Source: Choricystis sp. odSpoLacu1 (taxonomy: Eukaryota > Chlorophyta > Trebouxiophyceae). From it: 64,000 nucleotides of DNA. This document shows positions 10,438 to 19,353 of this stretch, piece after piece. The position numbers and the translations under genes were made by a program. The stretch covers positions 1,451,298 through 1,515,297 of the forward strand of contig OY253649.1 in the NCBI GenBank assembly GCA_958009055.1. Reading direction: 5' to 3'. The notes under the pieces were generated by a model. It was not told the DNA's origin. It did not search any database and saw nothing but the letters and a program-made list of their open reading frames with translations. Numbering within the stretch: position 1 is the first letter of the stretch; every line of letters begins with the position of its first letter.

Positions 10438-10632
10438 ATGACTGACGCACAGCGCGCTGAATTGAACGAGGCGGTCGCTGCTGTGACCGCGGCTGCGGAC
10501 GCTACGCGCGCGGCGCGCGCCGCCGTGGAGGCAGCCAGCGGCCGCGTCCGCGGCTGCGTGGTCGCCGCCGTCGCGCGCGCCCTGCCGACCGCACTGCCGG
10601 AGGTGACGCGTGTCGTGTTTGCGCAAGTGTAA
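10438..10632 (+). CDS. Small Ala-rich helical protein, 3' end uncertain
   Basis: Reading frame from ATG 10438 to TAA 10630-10632 (64 residues), starting MTDAQRAELNEAVAAVTAAA and predicted to be one long amphipathic helix. Function not recognised. The stop codon sits inside a strong 5' splice consensus (GTAAGT at 10629-10634), so it may be intronic and the gene may continue in a downstream exon. Alternatively, the same frame stays open past the TAA for 24 coding-like codons to TGA 10705-10707. The CA- and C-rich leader before the ATG resembles that of the other genes here. Could be a small kinetochore, BLOC or dynein-type coiled-coil subunit; this is speculation. Confidence 0.4.
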   Translation: MTDAQRAELNEAVAAVTAAADATRAARAAVEAASGRVRGCVVAAVARALPTALPEVTRVVFAQV

Positions 10633-10854
10633 GTGCGTGAGAACGCGCAGGCGGCGGCGGACGCGCTGCGCGCGCTGGGGCGCCGCCACGTCCGCGGCGC
10701 GCAGTGAAAGGTGGGCCGCCCCCTCTGCTTTTTTCATCCACCCTCCACCCTTTTTCTTTTTTCTCGCTCACGCACCCAGTGTCCTGAAACCAGAGTGCAC
10801 GCACCTACAAAACCCCAAGCAAAAAATCAGAGTGCAAACAAAACACACACGCCT

Positions 10855-11272
10855 TCATTTCACCCCACCCCTCGGCCCCCGTATCTCCCCCTCCTCCGCC
10901 ACCGTGTCTACGTGGTGCTCCTCCACCGTCATCCTGTAGTTGCCCCTCTCATTCAGCTGGGCCTGCACCACGTACGTGCGCAGAAAGTCGGCCGCTTCGT
11001 GCGCGTCGGCGACTGCGGACGTGGCAGCATCACCGTCCGCGCCCGTCGCTTGGTCAAACTTGGAACGCAGCTCGCTTTTGGAGGCTGTCAACGCGTGTGC
11101 ATCGTTTTTGAAGGCTAGGTGTGGGTGCGGGGAGGGGTGGAGGTGAGCGCGTGTTTTTCGGTGCGGCTAGCCACCCTCTTTTCTCCACCAAACCCCTTCT
11201 CTCACCCTGGCGCGCTGCACGCAGCACGTCCCGGTACGCGGCCAGCGCGGCCGGCGTCGGCGGGCGCGGCAT
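10855..11272 (-). CDS. LYR-motif protein, LYRM7/MZM1-like complex III assembly factor
   Basis: Two exons, 11272-11206 and 11114-10855 (108 residues, phase 1 intron). The N-terminus has the LYR-type signature AAYRDVLRAARQAF, followed by KNDAHALTASKSELRSKFD and, later, ADFLRTYVVQAQLNERGNYR. The FKNDA...ELR..F and LLRT.V.Q.....N.Y.M pattern is that of LYRM7/Mzm1. This mitochondrial matrix chaperone stabilises the Rieske Fe-S protein before its insertion into complex III. Length and single-domain build match the family (about 100-125 residues). The C-terminal tail is Glu/His-rich. It is head-to-head with the PMT gene (120 bp between the ATGs). Confidence 0.75.
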
Positions 11273-11392
11273 TTGTGGTCGTGTGTGCGAGTGCAAAAAA
11301 CGAGAAATGAGAGTGAAAACGGCTAACACTACCCTTTTCCTTTTTTCCCGCCCCCGCGTCCCCCCACCACCTCTCCCACCCTGGAGCCCGCC
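11273..11392. promoter_or_regulatory. Compact divergent promoter, LYRM7-like(-)/PMT(+)
   Basis: Only 120 bp separate the two start codons, and the gap is pyrimidine-rich on the PMT strand. Any promoter elements must be shared or overlapping. No TATA box is seen. Confidence 0.4.
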
Positions 11393-11908
11393 ATGACGGG
11401 GACAGTGCACACGTGCGCGGGCAACACGGATGAGCGGGCCGCCATGAAGAGCTTCTGGGAGGCGCACTCCAAGAGTGCGACCGTGGAGGAGATGATGCTG
11501 GACTCCAAAGCCGCCACCATCGATGCAGAGGAGAGGCCCGAGGTGAGAGGTAGAGAGAGGGTGTTGCACGGCGTGCCTGGCACTGGCAGGATGGGCGAGG
11601 AAAGTCGCACGTGCCGCGCGGGGGCGGCGGAAGATCACAAGGTGCGGCCGCGACCTGGCGCGTTTTTTTGTCAAGGCGGCTGGCGCAGACAGCCGCCGGT
11701 TGGCGCCCCGCCTGCCGTGCCGACCGTCGCTCTGTGGATGTGACATGCTTTGTGGCTCAAAGGGGGGGGCGTGGTGCGGCAGCGGCGTGTGCGTGGGTGT
11801 GGGTGGAGGCAGCGGGCGGCTGTGTGTCGAGACGTCAATGGGGGGCGGCCTGTCGCCTCGACCCTCTGCCTGCCCCTTTGGCCGCCACCACAACGCACGT
11901 GCGCGTGT

Positions 11909-11940
<32 letters not shown>

Positions 11941-13510
11941 CACACACACACGCACACACACACACACACGCACACACGCACTTCTCTCTCACGCCTCCCT
12001 TCCTTCCCACCTCACCAACCCACAGGTCCTGCGTTTCCTGGGCCCCGTCGCCGGCTCGCGCGTCGTCGAGCTGGGCGCCGGCATCGGCCGCTTCACCCGC
12101 CCCCTGGCCGCTGCCGCGTCCTCCGTCATCGCCATCGACTTCATGCAGAACTTGATAGACCAAAACGAGCGCGACAACGGCGACTGCGCCAACGTCCAGT
12201 TTCGGTGCGGCGACGCGACCGAGCTGGTGCTGCCTCACTCCTCGGTCGACGTCCTCTTCTCCAACTGGTTGCTCATGTACCTGAACGATGGCGAAGTCGC
12301 CAAACTGGCGGCCGACGCGTTGACGTGGGTCGCCCCCGGCGGCTGCGTCTTTTTCCGCGAATCCTGCTTCCGCCAGTCGGGCGACGCGCCGCGCGCGAGT
12401 AACCCCACCCACTACCGCGACCCGCGGTCCTACTTTGCCCTGTTTGACGGTGCCGAAGTGCGGCTGGAGGATGGTGGTGGTGATGAAACTGCCGCCAAGT
12501 GGGCGCACTGGGAGCTGGTGGCGTGCCGCTGCGTCGAAGCGTACGTCCGCCTGAAAGCCAACCAAAACCAGCTCTGCTGGAAGTGGCGCAAGGTGGTGAC
12601 CGTGGGCCGCCGGGAGAATGCGACGCCACGTTCGTTCCTGGACGGCGGTCAGTACACGCAGTCCGGCATTCTGCGCTACGAACGCGTGTGCGGGCGCGGC
12701 TACGTCGCGTCCGGTGGCGAGCGCGCGCAGGCCGACGTGGTCCTCCCCCGCGTTGTCGAGGCCATCACCTCCTCCCCCTCCCGCGTCCTGGACATCGGGT
12801 GCGGCCCGGGCGGTGGTGCCATGGCCCTGTCCTCCGCCCTGCCCTCCGCCACGGTGCACGGCGTGGACGTCAGCGTCAACATGGTGCTGCTCGCCATGGC
12901 GCGCGCGGCCGACGCGCGCGCCGACGCGGTCACCTTTGAAGTGGGTGACGCCGCCACCGTGCCCCTGGCGGGTAGCGCATACGATGCCGTTGTCGCGCGT
13001 GACGTGCTGCTGCACGTGAAAGACAAGGGCGCTTTGCTGAAAAGGTTGCTGGCGTGTTTGAAACCCGGCGGCCGCCTCGTGCTGACCGACGTGTGCCGCG
13101 GCGACGCCGACACGCCGCCCTCGTCCGCGTTCTCCGCCTACATCGATGCCCGCGGCTACGACGTGCGCACCCTGGTCGACTATTCGCGCCTGCTCGAGGG
13201 CGCCGGCTTTGATGGCGTCACCGTGGACGACGAATCCACCCGCTACCGCGACGCGCTCGCCTCCGAACTCACCGCCCTGCGCGCCGATGAAGCCGGTTTC
13301 ATCGCCGAATTCTCGCGCGCCGACTACGATACCATGGTGGCCGGGTGGGCGGACAAACTGGCGCGCGTGACCAGTGGGGAGCAGAGGTGGGGCGTGTTTG
13401 TGGCCACGGCCCCTGGCAAGGAAAACGGAGTGGCCAACGGCAACGGCCACGCTGGCAACGGCCGCGTCAACGGCACGAACGGACACGCCGCTAATGGTGG
13501 CGCCCATTGA
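11393..13510 (+). CDS. Phosphoethanolamine N-methyltransferase, plant-type two-domain
   Basis: Two exons, 11393-11542 and 12026-13510 (544 residues), with a phase 0 intron of 483 bp. The protein has two tandem SAM-dependent methyltransferase domains. Domain 1 (~50-280) has motif [16 protein letters not shown] and post-[10 protein letters not shown]. Domain 2 (~290-515) has [16 protein letters not shown] and HGVDVSVNM. The linker includes [20 protein letters not shown] (the YE..FG.G(F/Y)(V/I)S motif of PMTs). This is the plant/nematode PEAMT architecture, which methylates phosphoethanolamine three times to phosphocholine for phosphatidylcholine synthesis. SAM-binding Gly residues are intact in both domains. 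The C-terminus has an Asn/Gly/His-rich tail ([12 protein letters not shown]) absent from canonical enzymes. Cytosolic location inferred. Confidence 0.9.
11909..11981. repeat. (CA)n microsatellite inside the PMT intron
   Basis: CA dinucleotide array with periodic CG interruptions, inside the only intron of the PMT gene, ~45 bp before the acceptor CCCACAG. Confidence 0.95.
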
Positions 13511-13767
13511 AGAGAGAGAGGGAGAGAGAGGAAGGCACGCAGACGTGTTTGTACCGCTTTTTTTTTTCTTTATACGTTAGGTCAGTTTTTTTGGCCATCC
13601 ATCCCCACCCCCCAGTGCATTAGTCCGTGGTTTGGAAAGAGGACAGAGCTCCCCTTTCGTCTCCTCTCTGTTGCACAAACAGTGTGAAAAATAAACATCC
13701 ACAAGATGAGAGATACCGATTACGAAATAAAAAACGCAATCCAATCCAACCCCATTCCTCTCTCTTT

Positions 13768-15468
13768 TCAACCATGCAGCAACGCCGTCACGGCGGGCAG
13801 GTCGGGCACCGCAACGTCTGCCGTGGCAGACGCAGCGGGCGCCGGCGGGGCAGGGGCGGCAGCAGCGGGCGCGGGCGCGGACTGCGCTTCGAGCGTTTCG
13901 TCGGCGGGGGTTTTGAGGCTGGCCTCCTCAGCCGCACCTGCTTCCGCCGCCGCCACAGCGTCAGCCTCGGCTTGGGCGGCAGCCAGGGCGGCTTCCACAT
14001 CATCCAGCTCGGCAGCTTCAGCGATGGCGGCCTCCAGGTCGGCAGTCTCCGCGGCGGCGGGCGACACCACGGCGGCGACATCATCCGTGCTGTCCACAAT
14101 GATCATGTCGTCCTCAGAGTCGGTGGCGGAGTCAACACCGAAAGAGTCGTCCGCGTTGGTCGCCTCGCCATCAAACTCGTCGGCGTCGGTCACGTCGGCG
14201 TCGGCGGCCGCCGAGATCTCGTCGCCCGCAACAATGGCGACCACGGCCGCGTCCGCGTCGGCCCCGATGCGGGCGGCGGCGTCGGTCAGCATAGCTTGCA
14301 TCAGCTGCGCGTCGGACGCGGCGTCCACGTCGGTATACACGCGGGCGGCGGCGTCGCCAAGCAGGGCTTGAAGGACGTCGTCGTCGTCGGCCGCATCGGC
14401 CGCTTCGTGCGACCGGGACACGGGGCCTGTCACGTCGGCGGCGTCAGTGTCGGCAGCGTCCGCGTCGGCAGCGTCCGCATCGGCAGCGTCCGCGTCCATC
14501 TGGGCGGCCAGCGCGTTGATGTCGTCCAGCTCGGCGGCGTCTTGGTCGGCTTGCGCCGAGTCGGCGTCGTCCGCGTCCATCTGGGCGGCCAGCGCGTTGA
14601 TGTCACTCAGCACGGCGTCATCGGCGTCCACGCCGGCCGCATCCAGCTGGGCGGCCATCACTTCGATCTCGTCCAGCGCGGCTTCCACCGCGGCGGCCTG
14701 GGCCGCATCGACGGCGCCCGCGTCCATCTGGGCGGCCAGCGCGTTGATGTCGTCCAGCTCGGCGGCGTCTTGGTCGGCTTGCGCCGAGTCGGCGTCGTCC
14801 GCGTCCATCTGGGCGGCCAGTGCGTTGATGTCGGCTTCCACCGCGGCGGCCTGGGCCGTGTCGTCCGCCGCGGCCTGGGCCGTGTCGTCCGCCGCGGCCT
14901 GGGCCGCCACATTAGCCGCGTCCGCACGCTCCAAAAACTCGTTGACCGCGTCCGCGACCCACTCGCCCTGGGTGGCGGCATCGTACGCGGTCCACTGGGA
15001 GGCAGATGCCTCCTCCTTGCTCTGCACCGCGTCCAGCTGGGCCAGTGCCGTGAGCGCGGTCGCGGTCGACTGAGGCGCGGGCGCCGGCGCGGCCACTTTG
15101 GCCTTCTTCACAGACACCGCGGGCGCCGTCGCGCGAGGCAGCACGGCGGGCGGCGCGGCCGCCGCGTCGACCGCGGTCGCGGTGCGCGTGTCCAGGGGCG
15201 GGCGCGGCGCGGCCCAGCGCGTGGTGGTGGACGCGGCCGCAGGGCCGGGAGCATACTCGGCGACACGGGCCGAGTACGTGTCGGTGTGGGCCTTGGAAAA
15301 CGCAATCGAGGCGGCCGCGGCGCGGGCTTCAGCATCGTCGGCGGTGGTGGTGGTGAAGGAGAGCGGCGCGACGGCGGGGGTCGGCGCAAACGCGCCCGCG
15401 GGCTGCGCGGTCGCGGCGGTGGCCAGCGCCAGGGCGGCGGCCGCCAGCAGGAGGGCGCAGCGAGGCAT
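13768..15468 (-). CDS. Repetitive acidic Ala/Asp protein with plastid-type leader
   Basis: Single exon, 566 residues, TGA stop. It starts MPRCALLLAAAALALATAAT, a clear signal peptide, followed at ~27-31 by AFAP. A signal peptide followed by Phe in an A-F-A-P context is the bipartite leader of secondary red plastids. The same region could instead be an ordinary secretory signal. Residues ~190-390 are built from imperfect repeats of DDINALAAQMDA plus DDADSAQADQDAAEL, giving long acidic amphipathic helices. A shorter AAQAAADDT repeat precedes them. Cysteine is almost absent. I recognise no family. Possible roles (lumenal scaffold, linker or storage protein) are conjecture. The opposite strand also has a long ORF, which is a by-product of GC-rich codon periodicity. 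Confidence 0.65.
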   Translation of the reverse strand: MPRCALLLAAAALALATAATAQPAGAFAPTPAVAPLSFTTTTADDAEARAAAASIAFSKAHTDTYSARVAEYAPGPAAASTTTRWAAPRPPLDTRTATAVDAAAAPPAVLPRATAPAVSVKKAKVAAPAPAPQSTATALTALAQLDAVQSKEEASASQWTAYDAATQGEWVADAVNEFLERADAANVAAQAAADDTAQAAADDTAQAAAVEADINALAAQMDADDADSAQADQDAAELDDINALAAQMDAGAVDAAQAAAVEAALDEIEVMAAQLDAAGVDADDAVLSDINALAAQMDADDADSAQADQDAAELDDINALAAQMDADAADADAADADAADTDAADVTGPVSRSHEAADAADDDDVLQALLGDAAARVYTDVDAASDAQLMQAMLTDAAARIGADADAAVVAIVAGDEISAAADADVTDADEFDGEATNADDSFGVDSATDSEDDMIIVDSTDDVAAVVSPAAAETADLEAAIAEAAELDDVEAALAAAQAEADAVAAAEAGAAEEASLKTPADETLEAQSAPAPAAAAPAPPAPAASATADVAVPDLPAVTALLHG

Positions 15469-15933
15469 CGTGGTGGTTGTGTGGCTTGTGTGCGTGCGCC
15501 TGTGTGTGCGTGTAAGAGAGGGTTGGAAGAGGAGCGGAGACCGGTGCGCGCGCGCGCGCGAAATTTCGCGCGATTTCGTTTGTGGCCGCCCTGCGTCGCG
15601 TAACCGTTGGTCGCTGGCGCGATAAAACTGTGCCACACGAAAGCGTGAACCCCACTCGCCACGCATCTGCAGGAGTGGGGCCAAACGGGGGCCACCAGGC
15701 GGGCGCGCTGCCCTCCGAGCGTCGCAATCGCAGGGTGCGGGCAGGGGCAACACGCGCGCTGGGCACCACAGCCCCCCGCCACCTCTGCCTGATGGTGGAG
15801 CACACACACGCGAGCGACGTGTGCTTCAAACACCAGCGCGCAACTGAGAGCCCCACCTGCCAAAGACGCCGCGTTTGAAGAGAAAGTGGAAAGGAAGTGT
15901 TGTTTCTTTGCTCGTCCACACTTGACTGAGAGA
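15469..15933. promoter_or_regulatory. Divergent intergenic region (465 bp)
   Basis: Lies between the plastid-type repetitive protein (-) and the GGCT-like gene (+). Near 15550 there is a GCGCGCGCGC run with nearby CGCGAAATTTCGCGC, a 15-bp inverted repeat (about 15556-15570) that could be a protein-binding site. No ORF with coding character is seen. Confidence 0.35.
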
Positions 15934-16698
15934 ATGAGACCCGTCCGCGCCTCCCTCCGCCCAGGCGACCCCCTGCCCGACCGCGGGGGCGGCCTGCCCG
16001 ACCTGCGCGCCATCACCGGCCCAGACGTTTGCTTCAAGCTGGAGGGGTACGGCAGCCTGCTGTCGCCAACGTCATCCAAAGCGACGTTCCCCGAGCTGAC
16101 CCGCTTTCGGCGTGGCGTGCTGCCCGGCTACAGGCGCGTGTTTGCGCACACGACGGCCGTGTTTCATCAACGTGGCGTGGCCCGGCCTGAGACACGCGAA
16201 ATCGCGTCGTTGTCGGTTGAGCCGTGTGTTAACGGCACGCGCCTGGCAGTGGCTCTCTTCGACGTGCCCACCACCAACGACGTGGCGGCCGCCCTGCTGG
16301 AGCGGGAGCACGAGTTTCAGTTTGTGGCGGTGGCGGTGGAGGATGAGGAAGGTGAAACACCCACCCTGGCGCTTGCCTGTGCGTCTTGGAACGACGACGA
16401 CTACCGAGCGCAGCGCGTCGCAGATGAAACCGCTTGGGCCGCCCGCTACCATGGCACCTACCCCGACGGCACGTCCTACGCCATTGACGCGGTGTGTTCG
16501 GATCCCAATGTGCTGCCGTGCCGTCCTTACCTGCGGCACGTCGTGCTGGCCGCGCGGGCGCTGGGTGTGGAGGCCTGCGTCCTGGACAACACGGTGCTGG
16601 CCGACCGCAGGACGACGGTGCGGCAGCACTTGGCGAGGGATCCAAGTATTATGGAGGAAGGACCGCCAAAGGGGCTGGAGACGAGGTATGGTGGGTGA
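15934..16698 (+). CDS. Gamma-glutamylcyclotransferase-like protein
   Basis: Single exon, 254 residues, TGA stop. Near residue 35 the sequence LEGYGSLLSP resembles the (F/Y)GYGSL substrate-binding loop that opens GGCT/AIG2/ChaC-like domains. GYRRVFAH follows at the position where these proteins have R.F.. strands. A long insert and a C-terminal region with YLRHVVLAARALGVEAC and VLADRRTTVRQHLA are not typical. GGCT-fold enzymes release 5-oxoproline from gamma-glutamyl peptides or glutathione. The catalytic Glu cannot be assigned with certainty, so I infer only the fold. No targeting signal is seen. The ATG was chosen as the first in frame after an A-rich leader. Confidence 0.5.
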   Translation: MRPVRASLRPGDPLPDRGGGLPDLRAITGPDVCFKLEGYGSLLSPTSSKATFPELTRFRRGVLPGYRRVFAHTTAVFHQRGVARPETREIASLSVEPCVNGTRLAVALFDVPTTNDVAAALLEREHEFQFVAVAVEDEEGETPTLALACASWNDDDYRAQRVADETAWAARYHGTYPDGTSYAIDAVCSDPNVLPCRPYLRHVVLAARALGVEACVLDNTVLADRRTTVRQHLARDPSIMEEGPPKGLETRYGG

Positions 16699-16756
16699 AG
16701 AGAGCAGCAGCTGTCGTCGTCGATTTCACACCCCTCCGCATTTTGAGGCCTGCACT

Positions 16757-17464
16757 ATGCGTCGACCCGTTGCCGCCTCCCTCGCCATCCTCCTCCTGGC
16801 CGCCGTCGCGCTGGGCGACGGCGGTGCGTGGACGCCGACTCCAGACGCGGCGGCAGCTGCCGCGCCTGCGCCAGCCGACGCGGCCGCGCCGCCGGCTGCT
16901 GACGTGCAGGCGCCTTCTCCCGACGCGCCCACCCCTGCTCCCGCTGTGGCCGATGCACCAGCCCCTGCACCTGCCGACGCGTCTCCTTCCTGCAACGCCG
17001 TCAACGCCACCTGCTGCCCCGCTGGCTCGCCCGGGTCGCCGCCCGACCGCCCCGCCGCGCCGTGGTGTGCGGGCGCAGGGTTGGTGTGTTTTGCGGCTTA
17101 ACCCGGGCCTGGTGGCCCAGACGCACTGCCCGTGTGCTCACCGTTTCCCACAGAATGTGGTGACACGGGGTCACGCTGTTGCCCGGCCTCCTACCACAAC
17201 CCGACCGACCGCCAGCTGCCGCCGCGCTGCAAAAACGCCAACGACTACTGTGGCGGCCCCTGGGACGCGGGCGTTTGCACCGCCAACGTGGCCGACTGTG
17301 GGACGCAGGGGGCGGAGTGTTGCGTCGGGCCGTCCGAGGTGGCCACCGTGTGCACGTGCAAGGAGGGGCTGGGGCTGGTGTCGTTGACCGCCAAGACGTG
17401 TGGCGCGTGCCCGCCTGGCCAGGCGCCCGCGCCGTTTGTGTCGTCAGTGTGCACCGAGAGTTAG
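16757..17464 (+). CDS. Secreted Cys-rich protein with Ala/Pro stalk (intron borders unresolved)
   Basis: Signal peptide MRRPVAASLAILLLAAVALG, then an Ala/Pro/Asp low-complexity stalk (~25-80), then a Cys-rich C-terminus. Its first part (CNAVNATCCPAGSPG, ending WCAGAGLVCF) runs into a TAA at 17099-17101. The second part, open from ~17132 to TAG 17464, continues the same pattern (ECGDTGSRCCPASYHNP, CKNANDYCGGPWDAGVC, CGTQGAECCVGP, CTCKEGLGL). An intron of roughly 50-80 bp between ~17080 and ~17152 must join them. The acceptor is probably CCCACAG at ~17153, but no donor matches perfectly. Repeated C-x(5-6)-C-C knots suggest an extracellular or cell-wall protein. Family not recognised. Confidence 0.55.
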
Positions 17465-17541
17465 GGTTGGTTTGTGTGTGAATGCGGCTGCTGTGTGTGT
17501 GTCTTAAAATGTCATCTCCATTCTTTTCAACCAAAACAGCA

Positions 17542-19038
17542 CTAACCTCCCTCCCCCCTGCGCCGCGCTGCTTTCCTTGCTTCCTCCACCGCCAGCCCGT
17601 CAAACATGGTCAGGCCCACGCCCATGGCTTTCAGGTCTTCGGCGCCCCACCTCTGGGCCAGCAGGTCCCAGCACCAGGAGGCGCCGCGGCCCCTCAAGTC
17701 AGCGAGTGCTTTCAAATTCAGTGCGTGAGACACGACGTCGCTGCGCGTGGCCACAGCCAAAAAGGCGACCACATCCCCCGCGTCACGCACGTTGTGCATG
17801 GCGCGGTCGCCATGCAGCACCATGTTGGGCCACAGGGCTTCATCAGCGTCTGGGGCGACGCCGCCCAGCAGCGTGACTCGATAGTTGAGCCACCCTCCTG
17901 GCCGCGGTTCATCAGCTGGGCGGAACCGGGTGCCGAAGGGGGCGCGCGCGAAGGGGGAGGGCGCGCCAGGCGCGGTCGCCGTCGCTTCATCCAGTGGGGT
18001 GACGGTGAGGTAGAGAGCGGGGGCGCGCGGGTCGTCGGCATCAGGGGCGAGCGTGGGCGCGGGGAACGCAGGCGGAGAGGGTTGCGTGTCTGCTTCCGCT
18101 TCAACGCTTGCCTGCTGCTGCTCACCCTCTGGCAGCTTGACCGCCAGCCACAGCCCCACCGCGGAGGACGGGTCCAGGTCGGCGGCCACGCGCACGCGCC
18201 CGCCTGCGGCTGCCGCCGCGGCGCCCGCCTCCAGCAGCAGGGCGTACGCGTCCCCCAGGTCGGTCTCACCCGACCAGTCCAGGGAGCGCGTGTTCCAGGT
18301 GACGCCGCCGGGGGGGGGAGGGCGGGAAGGAGTGGTGGTGGAGGGCGCGTCGACATCAGAGGCAAACGATTCGGTCGGCACCGCGGCAGCAGCCACGACC
18401 GCCGACCGGCGGGGCGACAGCGGGCCATCGGCAGTTGCCGCCAGCTGGCGAGACATCACGGCTGCTGCGACCGCAGGCGTGGGGGCGGTCGTGCGCGGCG
18501 GTGGTGGTGGTGGCGCGCGTGGCCTGTGCGCGACCGGGGGCAGCGGGTCCCCGCGCGCCGCAAACCCCAGGGGCGGGGGTGGCGGCGGCGGGGGGGGCGG
18601 CCTGGCGGCGTATTGCTGTGGCGGTGGTGGCGGTGGCCTGGTGGTGACAGGCGGCGGTGGCCGCTGTTGCCAAGCCTGCGGCAGCGCGCCAGGGCGCTGC
18701 GGCGCCACCCCTCCCGGCCTCCACCCAGGGGGTGGCGGCCCAGCCGGTGGCGGCCTCCATCCAGCAGGCGGCTGCTGCGCCGGTGGCGGCCGCTGCACCG
18801 CCCACGGCGCAGCGCCGGTCGGCGGCGGTCCCGCCACACGCGGCAGCGGCGCCTGGGGCACTGCGCGCGGGTTCGGCCGAGGCTGCGCACCGGGAGGCGG
18901 CCCTGGACGACCCTGCACACTCCGTGACGCAGGCGGGGGGGGCCAGGTCCCCCCTGGCCGGGGCTGCTGCTGCGGGGGCGGGCGCATCAGAACGGGGCGC
19001 GCCAACGTGTGCAGCAGCAGCGTGGCCCACCGCCGCAT
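17542..19038 (-). CDS. Proline-rich protein with unassigned C-terminal domain
   Basis: Open frame of 498 residues ending TGA. The N-terminal ~200 residues are Pro-rich (runs of 6-10 Pro, PPAGWRPP-type motifs), as in WW/SH3 ligands or formin-like FH1 stretches. Residues ~250-495 form a globular region with hydrophobic strands (GRVRVAADLDPSSAVGLWLA, ALYLTVTPLDE, WLNYRVTLLGGV) and end in a helical part WDLLAQRWGAEDLKAMGVGL. I do not recognise the domain. The beta-rich first half could be a C2- or jelly-roll-like fold. The start is uncertain: Met residues at 1 and 18 are both possible. Confidence 0.5.
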   Translation of the reverse strand: MRRWATLLLHTLARPVLMRPPPQQQPRPGGTWPPPPASRSVQGRPGPPPGAQPRPNPRAVPQAPLPRVAGPPPTGAAPWAVQRPPPAQQPPAGWRPPPAGPPPPGWRPGGVAPQRPGALPQAWQQRPPPPVTTRPPPPPPQQYAARPPPPPPPPPPLGFAARGDPLPPVAHRPRAPPPPPPRTTAPTPAVAAAVMSRQLAATADGPLSPRRSAVVAAAAVPTESFASDVDAPSTTTPSRPPPPGGVTWNTRSLDWSGETDLGDAYALLLEAGAAAAAAGGRVRVAADLDPSSAVGLWLAVKLPEGEQQQASVEAEADTQPSPPAFPAPTLAPDADDPRAPALYLTVTPLDEATATAPGAPSPFARAPFGTRFRPADEPRPGGWLNYRVTLLGGVAPDADEALWPNMVLHGDRAMHNVRDAGDVVAFLAVATRSDVVSHALNLKALADLRGRGASWCWDLLAQRWGAEDLKAMGVGLTMFDGLAVEEARKAARRRGEGG

Positions 19039-19353
19039 GCAGTGGCAGGAGGGGGTGGAGTGGGTGAAGAGTGGATTGGTGCGCGTGTGGGGGGCACCAA
19101 GAGCTGCACAGACGCGGGTATGTGCGCGGGGACAACGTTTCCCGCCTGTGGCAACCGATGCAAAAACGAGTCGGCTCCACTTTTTCGACAGCGTCGTCGC
19201 CCTTCACACAAAAAAGGGCGACCCCATTCGTTTCCCTTTTGTTCGCGCGGCGCGGGCCCGCGCCGCCCCGCCTGTGTGCGCCCCTTCCCTTCCCGTGTCG
19301 CCCACCGTCCAATCCTCACCATTCCGGGTTGGAAGGGCGCGCGCCACGCCGCG
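19039..19353. promoter_or_regulatory. Divergent intergenic region (315 bp)
   Basis: Between the Pro-rich protein (-) and the ABCC transporter (+). GC-rich; I see no distinct element. Confidence 0.3.

Noticed and set aside
8679..10632. Reassigned TAG or TAA codons
   Set aside because: TAG ends the peroxiredoxin, LRR and LisH genes and TAA ends the PLAC8-like gene at natural protein ends, so the standard code is used.
11054..13507. 817-residue antisense frame over the LYR and PMT genes
   Set aside because: Low-complexity His/Gly/Arg composition, crosses a well-supported two-domain methyltransferase on the other strand, and is explained by high GC3.
13627..15603. 658-residue plus-strand frame opposite the repetitive acidic protein
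   Set aside because: Gly/Arg/Val composition is the complement of Ala/Asp codons, and it has no leader or domain.
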